A DNA stretch of 64,000 nucleotides. Origin: Myxococcales bacterium UBA1238. Lineage in GTDB: Bacteria; Myxococcota_A; Bradymonadia; UBA7976; UBA1532. Shown piece after piece: positions 25,846 through 34,691 of this stretch. The stretch's first letter is position 1; each line of letters opens with the position of its first letter. The stretch is from positions 286-64,285 of the forward strand of contig DBWM01000011.1 in the NCBI GenBank assembly GCA_002309015.1, in the 5' to 3' direction. The notes beneath the pieces are model-generated. The model had not been told where the DNA came from, did no database searches, and was given only the letters and a program-made list of their open reading frames with translations. The position numbers and the translations under genes are program-made.

Positions 25846-26400
25846 TGCGCGCGGTTTTCAAAACCTGCAAATTGCAAATGATCCTTCTGCAAACGGGCAT
25901 ACAGCCGTGATCGAAGCCTTTGCGCGAGTCGGAAACTGCGATGCAGGCGTGAATGCCGGATTGCGCGCGATTGAAAACTGCGATGCAGACGTGAAATTTA
26001 AAATCCGGGATACGGTAAAATGGAAAACGGGTCTGAATGAAGAGTCCCGAAAGCATGAAACGCCATTTGCAGCCCTGAAACCCGGATCCAGAACGCCTGA
26101 ATTCTCAAAAGCGTCCCTCTTTTTTGAGATCGCGCCTGCGCGATTGGGGCATGAAGCCCTGTTTGAAGGATTTGCGGCTTTAGGGATCCTCATTGTGAGG
26201 CTGCAAGCGGGATCCGCGTCCGTTGAAAACCGCGATGCAGGCGTGAATGTGCGATCCCGAACCGATGCGAAAAAAGATGCAGAGTGACATGAAGGCTCCG
26301 GATGCGCTGTAAATGGGGATGCAGGTCTGCAGGAATGCTTTGGAAACGCTGCATCTTCGCTTGCAGGCGCTCTTTGGGCATGCGGATTCTTACGCATTAA
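25846..26400. repeat. Intergenic degenerate 42-bp repeats
   Basis: GAAAACTGCGATGCAG at 25973 has its best relative, GAAAACCGCGATGCAG, at 26225, exactly 6 x 42 bp away. Others are GGAAACTGCGATGCAG at 25931 (minus 42) and GTAAATGGGGATGCAG at 26309 (plus 84). Units between them are strongly decayed but keep phase in one reading frame, where they give 14-residue steps. No start signal or family supports a gene. Follows the 43-bp array directly. Confidence 0.75.
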
Positions 26401-26496
26401 AGTTGCATTTATGAACGCTTCGTATTGTGCAATCCGTTACCCCTGTGTTAAATAAAGCGAGATTGCCTGATTTTTGAGTGCGAAAGGGGAAATGCG

Positions 26497-28131
26497 ATGC
26501 GCTTTGATCGCCTGATGCTGTTGCCTTTGCTGATGGTTTGCTGTTTTGGATGCGGTTCCGACGAAAGCCGCGATGCGGACGAGAATGGCGCGGAGGCCGA
26601 CAGCTCAAATTCGGAATCCCTCGGCAAATGGAGCGTTTTGAGCCAGGGCGTTCCCAAAAACAGCGATCTCGTCGACGAAGCGAAGGCCGATCAGGTTTTT
26701 CCGGCGCAGTTCGATCTGGTCGCCACCCAGTCGCCCGTCAAGGATCAGGGCGGCCGCAGCGTTTGCTCGATCTTCTCCACCGTCGCGCTGATGGAACATC
26801 TCTACATCAAAGAGGGCACCATCAAAAATCCCGATTTTTCAGAGCAATACCTGCAGTGGGCGGTCAAAAATCAGTTCAAAAAATACACCGACACTGAGGC
26901 TTCAAACGCCGAAATCAACCTGAAAACCATCGCGTTTTACGGCATCCCCGAAGAGAACGCCTGGACTTACGAATCTTCGCGCTGGAACAAATCCCGGAAT
27001 TCCGAATGCTCCGGCAGCGGCCACGATCACGAGCCCATCATCTGCTACAGCAACGGCGAACCCCCGGAATCCGCAAAGAACGCGAAGCTCTGGAAGCTGC
27101 CCTACAACACGCGCTACGTGAACAGCAAGGCCCAAAACATCAAGGCCTACATGTACGGCACCGAGCGCGCGGCTATCGCGAGCGTGCAATTCTTCTACCA
27201 AAGCTGGAATCACGGCAGCTCGAACCTCAAGATCAACGCCGACTCCAAGGGCAAAGGCTACGTGCTTTACCCGAACGAGGAGGATTTTGAATACAGCCTC
27301 GAACATGACGCGGGGCATTCCGTGCTGCTCGTGGGCTGGGACGACAATCTCGAAGTGCCGATCGTCGACAAAGCGGGCAAGCGCATCATCGGCGAAGACG
27401 GTAAGCCTGTGACCGAAAAAGGATTTTTCCTGTTTAAGAACTCCTGGGGCTCGCGCGGATCCTTCGGCGCTCAAAACCCCAAGGGCAGAGGTTACGGCTG
27501 GATTTCTTACCGTTACGTCGAAGATTTCGGCTCCATCGCGGTGGCGGCCGAGCCCGAGGTCAAGCTCGATCCCGAAATCTGCGACGACAAGATCGACAAC
27601 AACGGCGATCACCTCATCGACTGCGATGATCCGATGTGCGCCGACGACAAATACTGCACCACCGATCCCGAAATCTGCGACGACGGCATCGATAACGACG
27701 GAGACGGCCTGAAAGACTGCGCAGACAGCGACTGCTTCGGCACCTTCCATTGCGCCAGCGATGCGGCTGTGAAGCGCTTTACCTCGAACGAGCGCATCGC
27801 GATTCCCGATAACGACAGCGACGGCATCACCTCGACCATTGAGGCCGAGGGCAATGGCAAAATCGGCAGCCTGCGCGTGCATGTCGAGATCGATCACCCT
27901 TACCGCCGCGATCTCGAAGTGGTGCTGATGTCGCCCGAAGGCGAGTTTGCGGTCGTCTTCGATCACGACGCCCGAAACGAGGCCAACCTGGACGTGACGG
28001 TGGAGCTCAGCGAATTTGACGGCGCCTCATATGCCGGCGAATGGACGCTGATCGTGGCCGATACCGCTGCAGGCGAGACCGGTACCCTCAAGAACTGGTC
28101 GCTCGAAATCGTCGAGCAGGGCGCCCGCTGA
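26497..28131 (+). CDS. Papain-like lipoprotein protease with Cys-rich linker and P-domain (1 of 3)
   Basis: A 544-residue secreted protein. N-terminal signal with Cys at 19-ish (LLMVCCFGCG). A C1A papain-like domain follows: VKDQGGRSVCSIFST with catalytic Cys at 90, AGHSVLLVGWDD with catalytic His, and FLFKNSWGS with catalytic Asn. Two Cys/Asp-rich units of type EICDDGIDNDGDG then DCADSDC come next. The last about 120 residues form a P/Homo-B domain as in proprotein convertases (HPYRRDLEVVLMSPEG, YAGEWTLIVADTAAGETG, LKNWSLEI). AAAGGGG precedes the ATG. The Cys, His and Asn triad looks complete. First of three tandem paralogues. Confidence 0.9.
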   Translation: MRFDRLMLLPLLMVCCFGCGSDESRDADENGAEADSSNSESLGKWSVLSQGVPKNSDLVDEAKADQVFPAQFDLVATQSPVKDQGGRSVCSIFSTVALMEHLYIKEGTIKNPDFSEQYLQWAVKNQFKKYTDTEASNAEINLKTIAFYGIPEENAWTYESSRWNKSRNSECSGSGHDHEPIICYSNGEPPESAKNAKLWKLPYNTRYVNSKAQNIKAYMYGTERAAIASVQFFYQSWNHGSSNLKINADSKGKGYVLYPNEEDFEYSLEHDAGHSVLLVGWDDNLEVPIVDKAGKRIIGEDGKPVTEKGFFLFKNSWGSRGSFGAQNPKGRGYGWISYRYVEDFGSIAVAAEPEVKLDPEICDDKIDNNGDHLIDCDDPMCADDKYCTTDPEICDDGIDNDGDGLKDCADSDCFGTFHCASDAAVKRFTSNERIAIPDNDSDGITSTIEAEGNGKIGSLRVHVEIDHPYRRDLEVVLMSPEGEFAVVFDHDARNEANLDVTVELSEFDGASYAGEWTLIVADTAAGETGTLKNWSLEIVEQGAR

Positions 28132-28295
28132 GCGGCGATGACCTGCACTGGATGCGGGCAAAAAATTTTTTTTGATGCAGATGCTTTTTTGATGAATAAA
28201 AAACCGAATCGCGCGTTATAGGGCGGTTTTTGAGCGTGCGCAGGCGACGTTTGTGCGCATGGCCCTCATGAGGCGCTTTTGGCAAGGAGTTTTTT

Positions 28296-29939
28296 ATGAA
28301 GCGTTTTTCTTCTTCTTTTGTAGCCGCTTTGATTGCGGGCAGCCTTTGCGCTTGCGGATCCGATGGCGATAACCATGAAAATGATCCGCTCGACGACGAT
28401 GTGGTGATCAACGCTGCGCTTTCCGATCTCGATGCTTTGCTCGAAGGCGCGCCCAAGAACAGCGAACTGCGCGACGAACCCAAGGCCGACCAGGTCTTCC
28501 CGGCGCAGTTTGATTTGATGGCCACCCAGTCGCCCGTCAGGGATCAGGGGTATCGCGGTGTTTGCTCCATTTTCTCGACCGTGGCTTTGATGGAGCATCT
28601 CTACAAGAAGGAAGGCACCATCGAAAATCCCGATTTCTCGGAACAATATCTGCAATGGTCCGTCAAGAATCAGCATAAGAAGTTCACGACCTCTGGCGGA
28701 TCCAACGCGACCTATAACCTGGAAGCCATTGCGAAATACGGCATCGTTGCTGAGAGTGACTGGCGTTACGAAGATCGCCCCTGGAGCCATTCCAGCCACC
28801 CCGAATGCTCCGGCGATTGCGATGACAACGAGCCCGTCGCCTGCTACACCAACGGCGAGCCGCCCGAAGCCGCCAAGAGCGCGCGCCTCTGGAAGCTGCC
28901 CAAGTCGACGCGTTACGTGAACAGCAAGCCTCAAAACATCAAGGCTTACATGTACGGCACCGGCAACGCGGTGATCTCCGGCGGTCAGTTCTTCTACCAG
29001 GGCTGGAACCACGGCGGATCCAACTTAAGGGTCAACAAGGAATATTCGCGCCAGGGCTACGTGCTCTATCCCAACGACGCCGATAAGGAATACAGCAACG
29101 CGCACCGCGCCGGTCACTCCTACCTGCTCGTGGGCTGGGATGACAATCTCGAAGTGCCGATCATGGACAAGAACGGTCAGCAGGTCCTCGACGAAAACGG
29201 CAACCCCAAGGTTGAAAAGGGCTTCTGGTTGTTCAAGAACTCCTGGGGCACCGACAGCTTTGGCATCAAGAACCCCAAAGGCGCAGGCTACGGCTGGATT
29301 TCTTACAAATATGTTGAAGAATTCGGCTCCATCGCGGTGGCTGACGAACCCAAGCTCGAGCCCGAAATCTGCGACGACGGCAAAGACAACAACGGCGATA
29401 ACCGCATCGACTGCGAAGATCCGAAATGCGCCGAAGATCCGGTCTGCGTGATTGAGCCCGAAATCTGCGGCGACGGCAAAGACAACGACAAGGATGGCGA
29501 TTTCGATTGCGACGACAGCGATTGCGCCGATGCGATCGAATGCACCGCAATCCGTATGGAATCCACGAAGTCCGAAGCGATCCCCGACGGCTACAGCGAG
29601 GTTCTGTCCGATCTGGAGTTTGAGGGCGAAGGCGTGATCAAGCATCTCCGCGTCACCCTCGATATTACGCACCCCTATCGCCGCGATCTCGCTGTGACCC
29701 TGTATTCGCCCTGCTACTGGGATGGCGGTGATGACGACTGCGCCATCGAGCTTTACGACGGCAAGTCCGATCCCGACCGCAACGCTGTCGATTTGAAGCA
29801 AACCTTCGAGAGCGATGCTTTGAACGGCAAGATTTACGCGGGTGACTGGATTTTGCGCGTGGCCGACGATACCGAAGGCGAAGAGGGCGTTCTGAACAGC
29901 TGGTCGCTCGAAGTGGTCCCCGAAGCGGCCTCGAAGTAA
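28296..29939 (+). CDS. Papain-like lipoprotein protease with P-domain (2 of 3)
   Basis: A 547-residue paralogue of the preceding gene. Lipoprotein signal MKRFSSSFVAALIAGSLCAC with lipobox Cys20. Papain-like motifs VRDQGYRGVCSIFST, AGHSYLLVGWDD and LFKNSWGT are all kept. Two Cys/Asp linker units (EICDDGKDNNGDN, EICGDGKDNDKDG) and a C-terminal P-domain (HPYRRDLAVTLYSP, YAGDWILRVADD) follow. The P-domain has an inserted Cys-containing loop near CYWDGGDDDC. AAGGAG precedes the ATG. A perfect terminator lies 35 bp downstream, so the third gene has its own transcription or needs read-through. Confidence 0.9.
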   Translation: MKRFSSSFVAALIAGSLCACGSDGDNHENDPLDDDVVINAALSDLDALLEGAPKNSELRDEPKADQVFPAQFDLMATQSPVRDQGYRGVCSIFSTVALMEHLYKKEGTIENPDFSEQYLQWSVKNQHKKFTTSGGSNATYNLEAIAKYGIVAESDWRYEDRPWSHSSHPECSGDCDDNEPVACYTNGEPPEAAKSARLWKLPKSTRYVNSKPQNIKAYMYGTGNAVISGGQFFYQGWNHGGSNLRVNKEYSRQGYVLYPNDADKEYSNAHRAGHSYLLVGWDDNLEVPIMDKNGQQVLDENGNPKVEKGFWLFKNSWGTDSFGIKNPKGAGYGWISYKYVEEFGSIAVADEPKLEPEICDDGKDNNGDNRIDCEDPKCAEDPVCVIEPEICGDGKDNDKDGDFDCDDSDCADAIECTAIRMESTKSEAIPDGYSEVLSDLEFEGEGVIKHLRVTLDITHPYRRDLAVTLYSPCYWDGGDDDCAIELYDGKSDPDRNAVDLKQTFESDALNGKIYAGDWILRVADDTEGEEGVLNSWSLEVVPEAASK

Positions 29940-29973
29940 TGCTTGCATTTTGAGAGCATTCTTTGCTTTAAAG

Positions 29974-30022
29974 GCGCGATCCTGAACATTTCCCGCGGGT
30001 CATTTCAGGATCGCGCTTTTTT
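29974..30022 (+). terminator. Rho-independent terminator
   Basis: GCGCGATCCTGAA and TTCAGGATCGCGC form a perfect 13-bp stem with a 17-base loop, followed by six T. It lies just after the second protease gene. Confidence 0.93.
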
Positions 30023-30084
30023 GCGCCCAGGAATCGATAACTGACAAAAATACTGAATGAAATCAACCGGTTGTAAGGAGCGAT

Positions 30085-31611
30085 ATGAAGCGCTTTTCTC
30101 CTTTTTTGATGGCTTTGCTGGCAGCGCAATTTGTGGCCTGCGGTGATGAGAACCACAACGAAGTGGATGACGACGATACCCCCGCATTGAACGCGCCGCT
30201 CACTTCGCTTCAGGTTTTGATGAAGGGCGCGCCCAAAAACGGTGATTTGCCCGACGAGCCGAAAGCGGATCAGGTCTTCCCCTCTGCGTTCGATTTGATG
30301 GATTCTCAAAGCCCCGTCAAGGATCAGGCCTACCGCGGCGTCTGCTCGATCTTCTCGACCATCGCGCTGATGGAGCATCTCTACAAGAAGGAAGGCACCC
30401 TCAAAGATCCCGATTTTTCGGAGCAATATCTGCAATGGTCCGTCAAGAATCAGGTGAAGTCGTTCCAGGACAGCGAGGGTTCGAGCGAGGAAGACAATCT
30501 CGAAGCGATCTTCAAATGGGGCGTGCCTGAAGAGAGCGCCTGGCCCTACGAGGAATCCCCCTGGAGCCACAGGCAGCATCCCGAATGCTCCGGCGATTGC
30601 AACGATAACGAGCCCTTAGCCTGCTACACCAACGGCGAGCCGCCCGAATCCGCTCAAAATGCCAAGCTCTTCAAGCTCAAAGCGAGCCGGCGTTACATCA
30701 ACAGCAAGCCGAAGAACATTAAATCCTATATGTACGGCACCGGCCATGCGGTGATCGCGGGCGGTCAATTCTTCTACCAAAGCTGGAATCACGGCGGATC
30801 CAACTTAAAGGTCAGCAAGGAATATTCGCGCCAGGGCTACGTGCTCTATCCCAACGCGGACGACATCGCCTACAGCAACGAAAACGAAGCGGGCCATTCC
30901 TTCCTGCTCGTGGGCTGGGACGACAATCTCGAAGTGCCGATCGTCGACAAAGCGGGCAAACAGGTGCTCGATGAAAACGGTAACCCCAAGGTTGAAAAGG
31001 GTTTCTGGCTCTTTAAGAACTCCTGGGGCACCGACAGCTTTGGCATCAAGAATCCCAAGGGCGCAGGCTACGGCTGGATCTCTTACAAATATGTAGAAGA
31101 ATTTGCATCGGTGGCCGTGGCCGACGAGCCCGAAATCGAGCGACCCGCTGAAATCTGCGACGACGGCATCGACAACGACGGCGATGGTTACAAGGACTGC
31201 GCCGACAGCGACTGCGCCAAGGACGCCGCCTGCAAGTCCAAGAACATCCGCGTGGAATCCAACGAAGCTGTAGAGATTCCCGATGACGACAGCAATGGCG
31301 TGATTTCAAGTCTGGAGGTTGAAGGTGAGGGCACCATCGGCAAGCTCAAGCTTTTCGTCGATATTACGCACCCTTACCGCCGCGATCTGACGATCTGGCT
31401 TTACGCGCCCGATCAGGAGAGCGCGGTCGTCTTCTATGGCAGGACCGATGCCGCCCAGCGCACTGCGAATCTTCAGAAAACCTTTACCATTCCAGACTTT
31501 AAGGGCAAGCCCTTTGCGGGTGAATGGAGCCTGATGGTGATCGACGATGCTGAAGAAGATTCTGGTCGCCTGAACAGCTGGTCCCTCGACATCACGCCTG
31601 CCAAAAAATAA
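30085..31611 (+). CDS. Papain-like lipoprotein protease with P-domain (3 of 3)
   Basis: A 508-residue third paralogue. Lipoprotein signal MKRFSPFLMALLAAQFVAC (Cys19). Papain-like triad motifs VKDQAYRGVCSIFST, AGHSFLLVGWDD and LFKNSWGT are intact. Only one Cys/Asp linker unit (EICDDGIDNDGDG, DCADSDC) is present, against two in the others. The P-domain ends GEWSLMVIDDAEEDSG, LNSWSLDI. AAGGAG precedes the ATG. Middle regions (YVLYPNADD, NPKGAGYGWISYKYVEEF) are nearly identical to gene 2, so genes 2 and 3 are the younger pair or exchange sequence. Confidence 0.9.
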   Translation: MKRFSPFLMALLAAQFVACGDENHNEVDDDDTPALNAPLTSLQVLMKGAPKNGDLPDEPKADQVFPSAFDLMDSQSPVKDQAYRGVCSIFSTIALMEHLYKKEGTLKDPDFSEQYLQWSVKNQVKSFQDSEGSSEEDNLEAIFKWGVPEESAWPYEESPWSHRQHPECSGDCNDNEPLACYTNGEPPESAQNAKLFKLKASRRYINSKPKNIKSYMYGTGHAVIAGGQFFYQSWNHGGSNLKVSKEYSRQGYVLYPNADDIAYSNENEAGHSFLLVGWDDNLEVPIVDKAGKQVLDENGNPKVEKGFWLFKNSWGTDSFGIKNPKGAGYGWISYKYVEEFASVAVADEPEIERPAEICDDGIDNDGDGYKDCADSDCAKDAACKSKNIRVESNEAVEIPDDDSNGVISSLEVEGEGTIGKLKLFVDITHPYRRDLTIWLYAPDQESAVVFYGRTDAAQRTANLQKTFTIPDFKGKPFAGEWSLMVIDDAEEDSGRLNSWSLDITPAKK

Positions 31612-31754
31612 GGCCGATCTCACCTTCTGATTTCACACCCAAATCCTGCCTTTTTTCCCCGCCTCAAAAATTTCGTCGATTCTGCGCAACATTTGCCGCC
31701 GGGCGCCGATGAAGAGATCGCTCAGCGGACAAATCACCAGCAGAGGAGACAAAA

Positions 31755-32210
31755 ATGCGAGTTCCGAATGAGTTGCCGTTCGACGTGACGTTGCCTTTCA
31801 CCGACGAGGATCCCATGGAGCGCGAAGAGATCGCGATGCATCTCTACGCGTATTTTTTGCAGGCGCCCGAATCCAAAAGATTGCGCAGGCGACCCCGTAA
31901 CCTGGATGCCGCAAGAAGGCTCTGCAGCGAGATGGCGGCCTACCAGAATCCCTTTTGCGCGACCCCTTACGACATGAAGGCGATCACGCGCAGCTGGGTT
32001 TTGAGTGGCGCCTTTACAGAAGATGAGCTTGAGGCCGGACGCCGGGAATTGCGCGCTCTGTGGCGATTTTTTGGTCGCTGCGGCGCCCCCTATGCCGAAG
32101 ACTGCCTCCTTTGGCTGGACGAAACCTGGATCTGGCCCCGGGATCTGCGGAAAAAGCGCCTCGCCGCGCGCCTGAAACGCGAACAGGGTCTGCTTCAGGC
32201 GGCGGCGTAA
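31755..32210 (+). CDS. Hypothetical protein, 151 residues
   Basis: No family recognised. The protein is soluble, mostly helical, rich in Arg and aromatic residues; it contains RLCSEMAAYQNPFCATPYD and WLDETWIWPRD. GGAG lies 8 bases upstream of the ATG, which supports expression. It stands between the third protease gene and the convergent mutM. Confidence 0.7.
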   Translation: MRVPNELPFDVTLPFTDEDPMEREEIAMHLYAYFLQAPESKRLRRRPRNLDAARRLCSEMAAYQNPFCATPYDMKAITRSWVLSGAFTEDELEAGRRELRALWRFFGRCGAPYAEDCLLWLDETWIWPRDLRKKRLAARLKREQGLLQAAA

Positions 32211-32286
32211 GCGTGGAGGCAGGAATCGGTGAATTCTTGCAGGCCGCTGCACCACGCATGAGAAGGGAAGCCGTGAGAGGGCGCTC

Positions 32287-33111
32287 CTAACGCTGGCATG
32301 CTTCGCAAAAGACGCTGCTTCGCTGGGCGATCACTGCTTGCACGAGGGGTTTTCCGCAAAGGGGGCAGGGATCGCCGGCGTGGCCGTAGATTTTTAAGAA
32401 AGGCGTGCTGCGGTAGGAGCGGCCCTGGCTTTGGATGTAATCTTCGCGCGTGGTCTGATTTTTGTGGATGTATTCATCGATGCAGGCGGGGATCGCGGCG
32501 GCCAGGCGCGCGAGTTCGTCCGCTTTGAGGCTGCAGGCGGGGCGTTTGGGTGAGAGCCTGGCGGCAAAAAGGATCTCGTCGGCGTAAATGTTACCGATGC
32601 CCGCTACGATCTGTTGATCGAGCAGGCATTCTTTGAGCATCTTTTTGCGCCTGAGAAGCGTTTTCCCGAGAGATGCTGCGCAGAGCTCAGGATCTAAGGG
32701 CTCCATGCCCAGCTTGTGGATCCCGCTTAAGCGATCTTCTTCGCCGGCGCGAAAGAACCAGAGGCGGCCAAAACGGCGGGGATCGATGTAACGCATCTGC
32801 AGGCCGCTGCTCAGATCCAAAATGACATGCGTATGCTTTTCCTGAGGGGCCTCCCGGGGCAGGATCAGAAGGCAGCCGGTCATGCGTAGATGGACGATCA
32901 GGCGCGCGCGGTCGTCGAAGAGGATTTGAATGTATTTGCCGCGCCTTGTGATCGCGGTGGCGGTCTTTGGGCAGAGGGCTTCTGCAAAAACTGAGGCCCT
33001 GGGATGCGCGATCACATCCTTGCGATTGAGGGTGACGCGCTCGATGCGGCAGCCCAGAAGATCGGGTGAGAGGATGCGGCAGACGGTTTCCACTTCGGGG
33101 AGTTCGGGCAT
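32287..33111 (-). CDS. mutM: Formamidopyrimidine-DNA glycosylase
   Basis: Excises oxidised purines such as 8-oxoguanine. The N-terminus MPELPEVETVCRIL carries the catalytic Pro2 and Glu3. The H2TH region (QQIVAGIGNIYADEILF) and the C-terminal zinc finger, CPLC and CEAC at about residues 249-271, are intact. At 274 residues it has the usual size. Gap to the upstream methyltransferase gene is 17 bp, so it probably is the last gene of that operon. Confidence 0.97.
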   Translation of the reverse strand: MPELPEVETVCRILSPDLLGCRIERVTLNRKDVIAHPRASVFAEALCPKTATAITRRGKYIQILFDDRARLIVHLRMTGCLLILPREAPQEKHTHVILDLSSGLQMRYIDPRRFGRLWFFRAGEEDRLSGIHKLGMEPLDPELCAASLGKTLLRRKKMLKECLLDQQIVAGIGNIYADEILFAARLSPKRPACSLKADELARLAAAIPACIDEYIHKNQTTREDYIQSQGRSYRSTPFLKIYGHAGDPCPLCGKPLVQAVIAQRSSVFCEACQR

Positions 33112-33128
33112 GGTCGCTTAAAAGGCTT

Positions 33129-33731
33129 TCAGCGCTGTGAAGCCTTTCCCTGAACGCAAAAAAGCTGCCCCTTCTTTTGCACGATCACATCCAAAAAGCC
33201 AACGGCCTGAAGCGCCTTTTGAATCTGCTCCGCGGTCTGGCGTTTCATGCAGGGCACCTTCTTTTCCCAGTCGATTTTGGGATCTCCGTAGTTGTTGACG
33301 ATCACGCAGCGCCCGCCGGGCGTCAGAACGCGGTGGATCTCCTGAAAGCCGCGCTCGATCTCTTTCCAAAAGAATACGGTCTCAAAGGCGGTCACCAGGG
33401 AGAGGCTGTAATCTTCAAAAGGCAACGCCTCGACGCGGCCCTGAAGAATTTTGCATCTTTTTCCGAGAGCGGCGCGGTTCACCTTTTGGGCTTTTTTGAC
33501 GCTCTCTTCAGAGAGATCGAGGCCGTAAACGAATGCGGAGGCGCTCTTTTGGAGCAGGCGCCGAACGTTATATCCGCCGCCGCAGCCGAGATCGGCGATC
33601 TGGCCCGATTTGGGTACATCGAACTGCTCGAAGGCCCAGCGCGCCATCGGTAAATGTTCGCGCTCCATCAGGATGAGCATCAGGCGGCCGAGAATCCCTT
33701 TGGGATGTCCAAATTGATCTGTAAAGGCCAT
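33129..33731 (-). CDS. Class I SAM-dependent methyltransferase
   Basis: A 200-residue methyltransferase. Motif I reads IADLGCGGGYNVRRLL (about residues 46-61), followed by YGLDLSEESVKKA (motif II) and ALPFEDYSLSLVTAFETVFFW (post II/III). Substrate unknown; such UbiE/COQ5-like enzymes act on small molecules. Between a second methyltransferase gene upstream and mutM downstream. Confidence 0.88.
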   Translation of the reverse strand: MAFTDQFGHPKGILGRLMLILMEREHLPMARWAFEQFDVPKSGQIADLGCGGGYNVRRLLQKSASAFVYGLDLSEESVKKAQKVNRAALGKRCKILQGRVEALPFEDYSLSLVTAFETVFFWKEIERGFQEIHRVLTPGGRCVIVNNYGDPKIDWEKKVPCMKRQTAEQIQKALQAVGFLDVIVQKKGQLFCVQGKASQR

Positions 33732-33741
33732 GGTTCCCCCC

Positions 33742-33942
33742 TTAACGGGCTTTCAGGATCGCGAGCATCTGATCCCATCCGGCTTTGGCTCGATCTCGAT
33801 CGCGTCGTCGTAGAGGACGGGGATCTGATTTTGGGCATTCCTCGCGCGCTTTGGCCAGAATCGCCTCCAAATCGCCGCCCATCGCCTTCTTAAAACCGAT
33901 CGCGCGCAATAAAAGCCTGAACAGCGCATATTTGAACGACAT
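33742..33942 (-). CDS. Small hypothetical protein between two methyltransferase genes
   Basis: 66 residues, basic, helical (MSFKYALFRLLLRAIGFKKA start). It begins 25 bp after the upstream methyltransferase stop and ends 10 bp before the next start, so it fits the operon. The ribosome site (AAAGAA) is weak and no family is recognised. Confidence 0.5.
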   Translation of the reverse strand: MSFKYALFRLLLRAIGFKKAMGGDLEAILAKAREECPKSDPRPLRRRDRDRAKAGWDQMLAILKAR

Positions 33943-33967
33943 TTTCAAATTCTTTGGGCTTTGGGCG

Positions 33968-34567
33968 TTACGCGGTTTCGTGCTCGCGCACGCATTCCGT
34001 ATAGAGCAGATCGATGCGTCCGGGGCGAAGTTCGCTCTTTTGAACCCGGAATCCATGTTGCTGCAAAAAGGCCTGATATTCCGAGGCGTTCCATTCATGG
34101 GCAAAGCGGACGCCAAAGAGCCTGAGGCATTTTATCCAGAAGTTCGGGCGATCCGACTGAACGAAGTTCGGCGCGATCAAAAGGCCGCCGGGAGCAAGTA
34201 CGCGGTCGATCTCGGCCAGGGCTTTTTCGGGCTCAGGGATGATATGGAGGGCGCTTGCGATGATCACCACCTCAAAACAGCCCTTTTCAAAGGGAAGCGC
34301 CGTCGCATCGGCCACCTGAAAACTTAAATTCGGCGCCGTTGAGCCCTTTTTCGCCTGCTCGATCATTTTGGGTGCAAAGTCGGTCGCCACAACGCTTTTT
34401 GCGCTCGATGCGATCTGCTTTGCGATCAGCCCCGGCCCCGTCGCAATCTCGAGCACCGTCCGATCTTTCACCGCCTGCGCGATTTGCGCGTACATATATT
34501 CATAGATCGATTTTTGCGACCGCATCACCCAGCCGTAAAACGGCGCGTAAAGATTCCAGATGTTCAC
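33968..34567 (-). CDS. Class I SAM-dependent methyltransferase
   Basis: 199 residues. Motif I is VLEIATGPGLIAKQI (about residues 36-50), followed by VVATDFAPKMIEQAKK and LPFEKGCFEVVIIASALHII, the UbiE-like pattern. The N-terminus MNIWNLYAPFYGWVMRS resembles menaquinone/ubiquinone methyltransferase relatives. First gene of the run that leads to mutM. Substrate unknown. Confidence 0.88.
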   Translation of the reverse strand: MNIWNLYAPFYGWVMRSQKSIYEYMYAQIAQAVKDRTVLEIATGPGLIAKQIASSAKSVVATDFAPKMIEQAKKGSTAPNLSFQVADATALPFEKGCFEVVIIASALHIIPEPEKALAEIDRVLAPGGLLIAPNFVQSDRPNFWIKCLRLFGVRFAHEWNASEYQAFLQQHGFRVQKSELRPGRIDLLYTECVREHETA

Positions 34568-34691
34568 CGCGTCACCCCTCCATTCGCATCGCCGTAAATT
34601 GTTAGACGACTCTTAAACTGTAAACGAAGCTGCGCGCGGTTGCCAGCAAAAAGGAGAGAGCGGGATCAGGCCTCACGCCATCAGCGATCGC

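Noticed and set aside
25484..26397. Arg/Ser/Pro-rich open frames across the 25.4-26.4 kb gap
   Set aside because: They follow the repeat arrays, overlap on both strands, and have no ribosome site or family match.
31612..31680. Terminator after the third protease gene
   Set aside because: Only a short AAGGC/GCCTT pairing with a long loop precedes the T-run; too weak to call.
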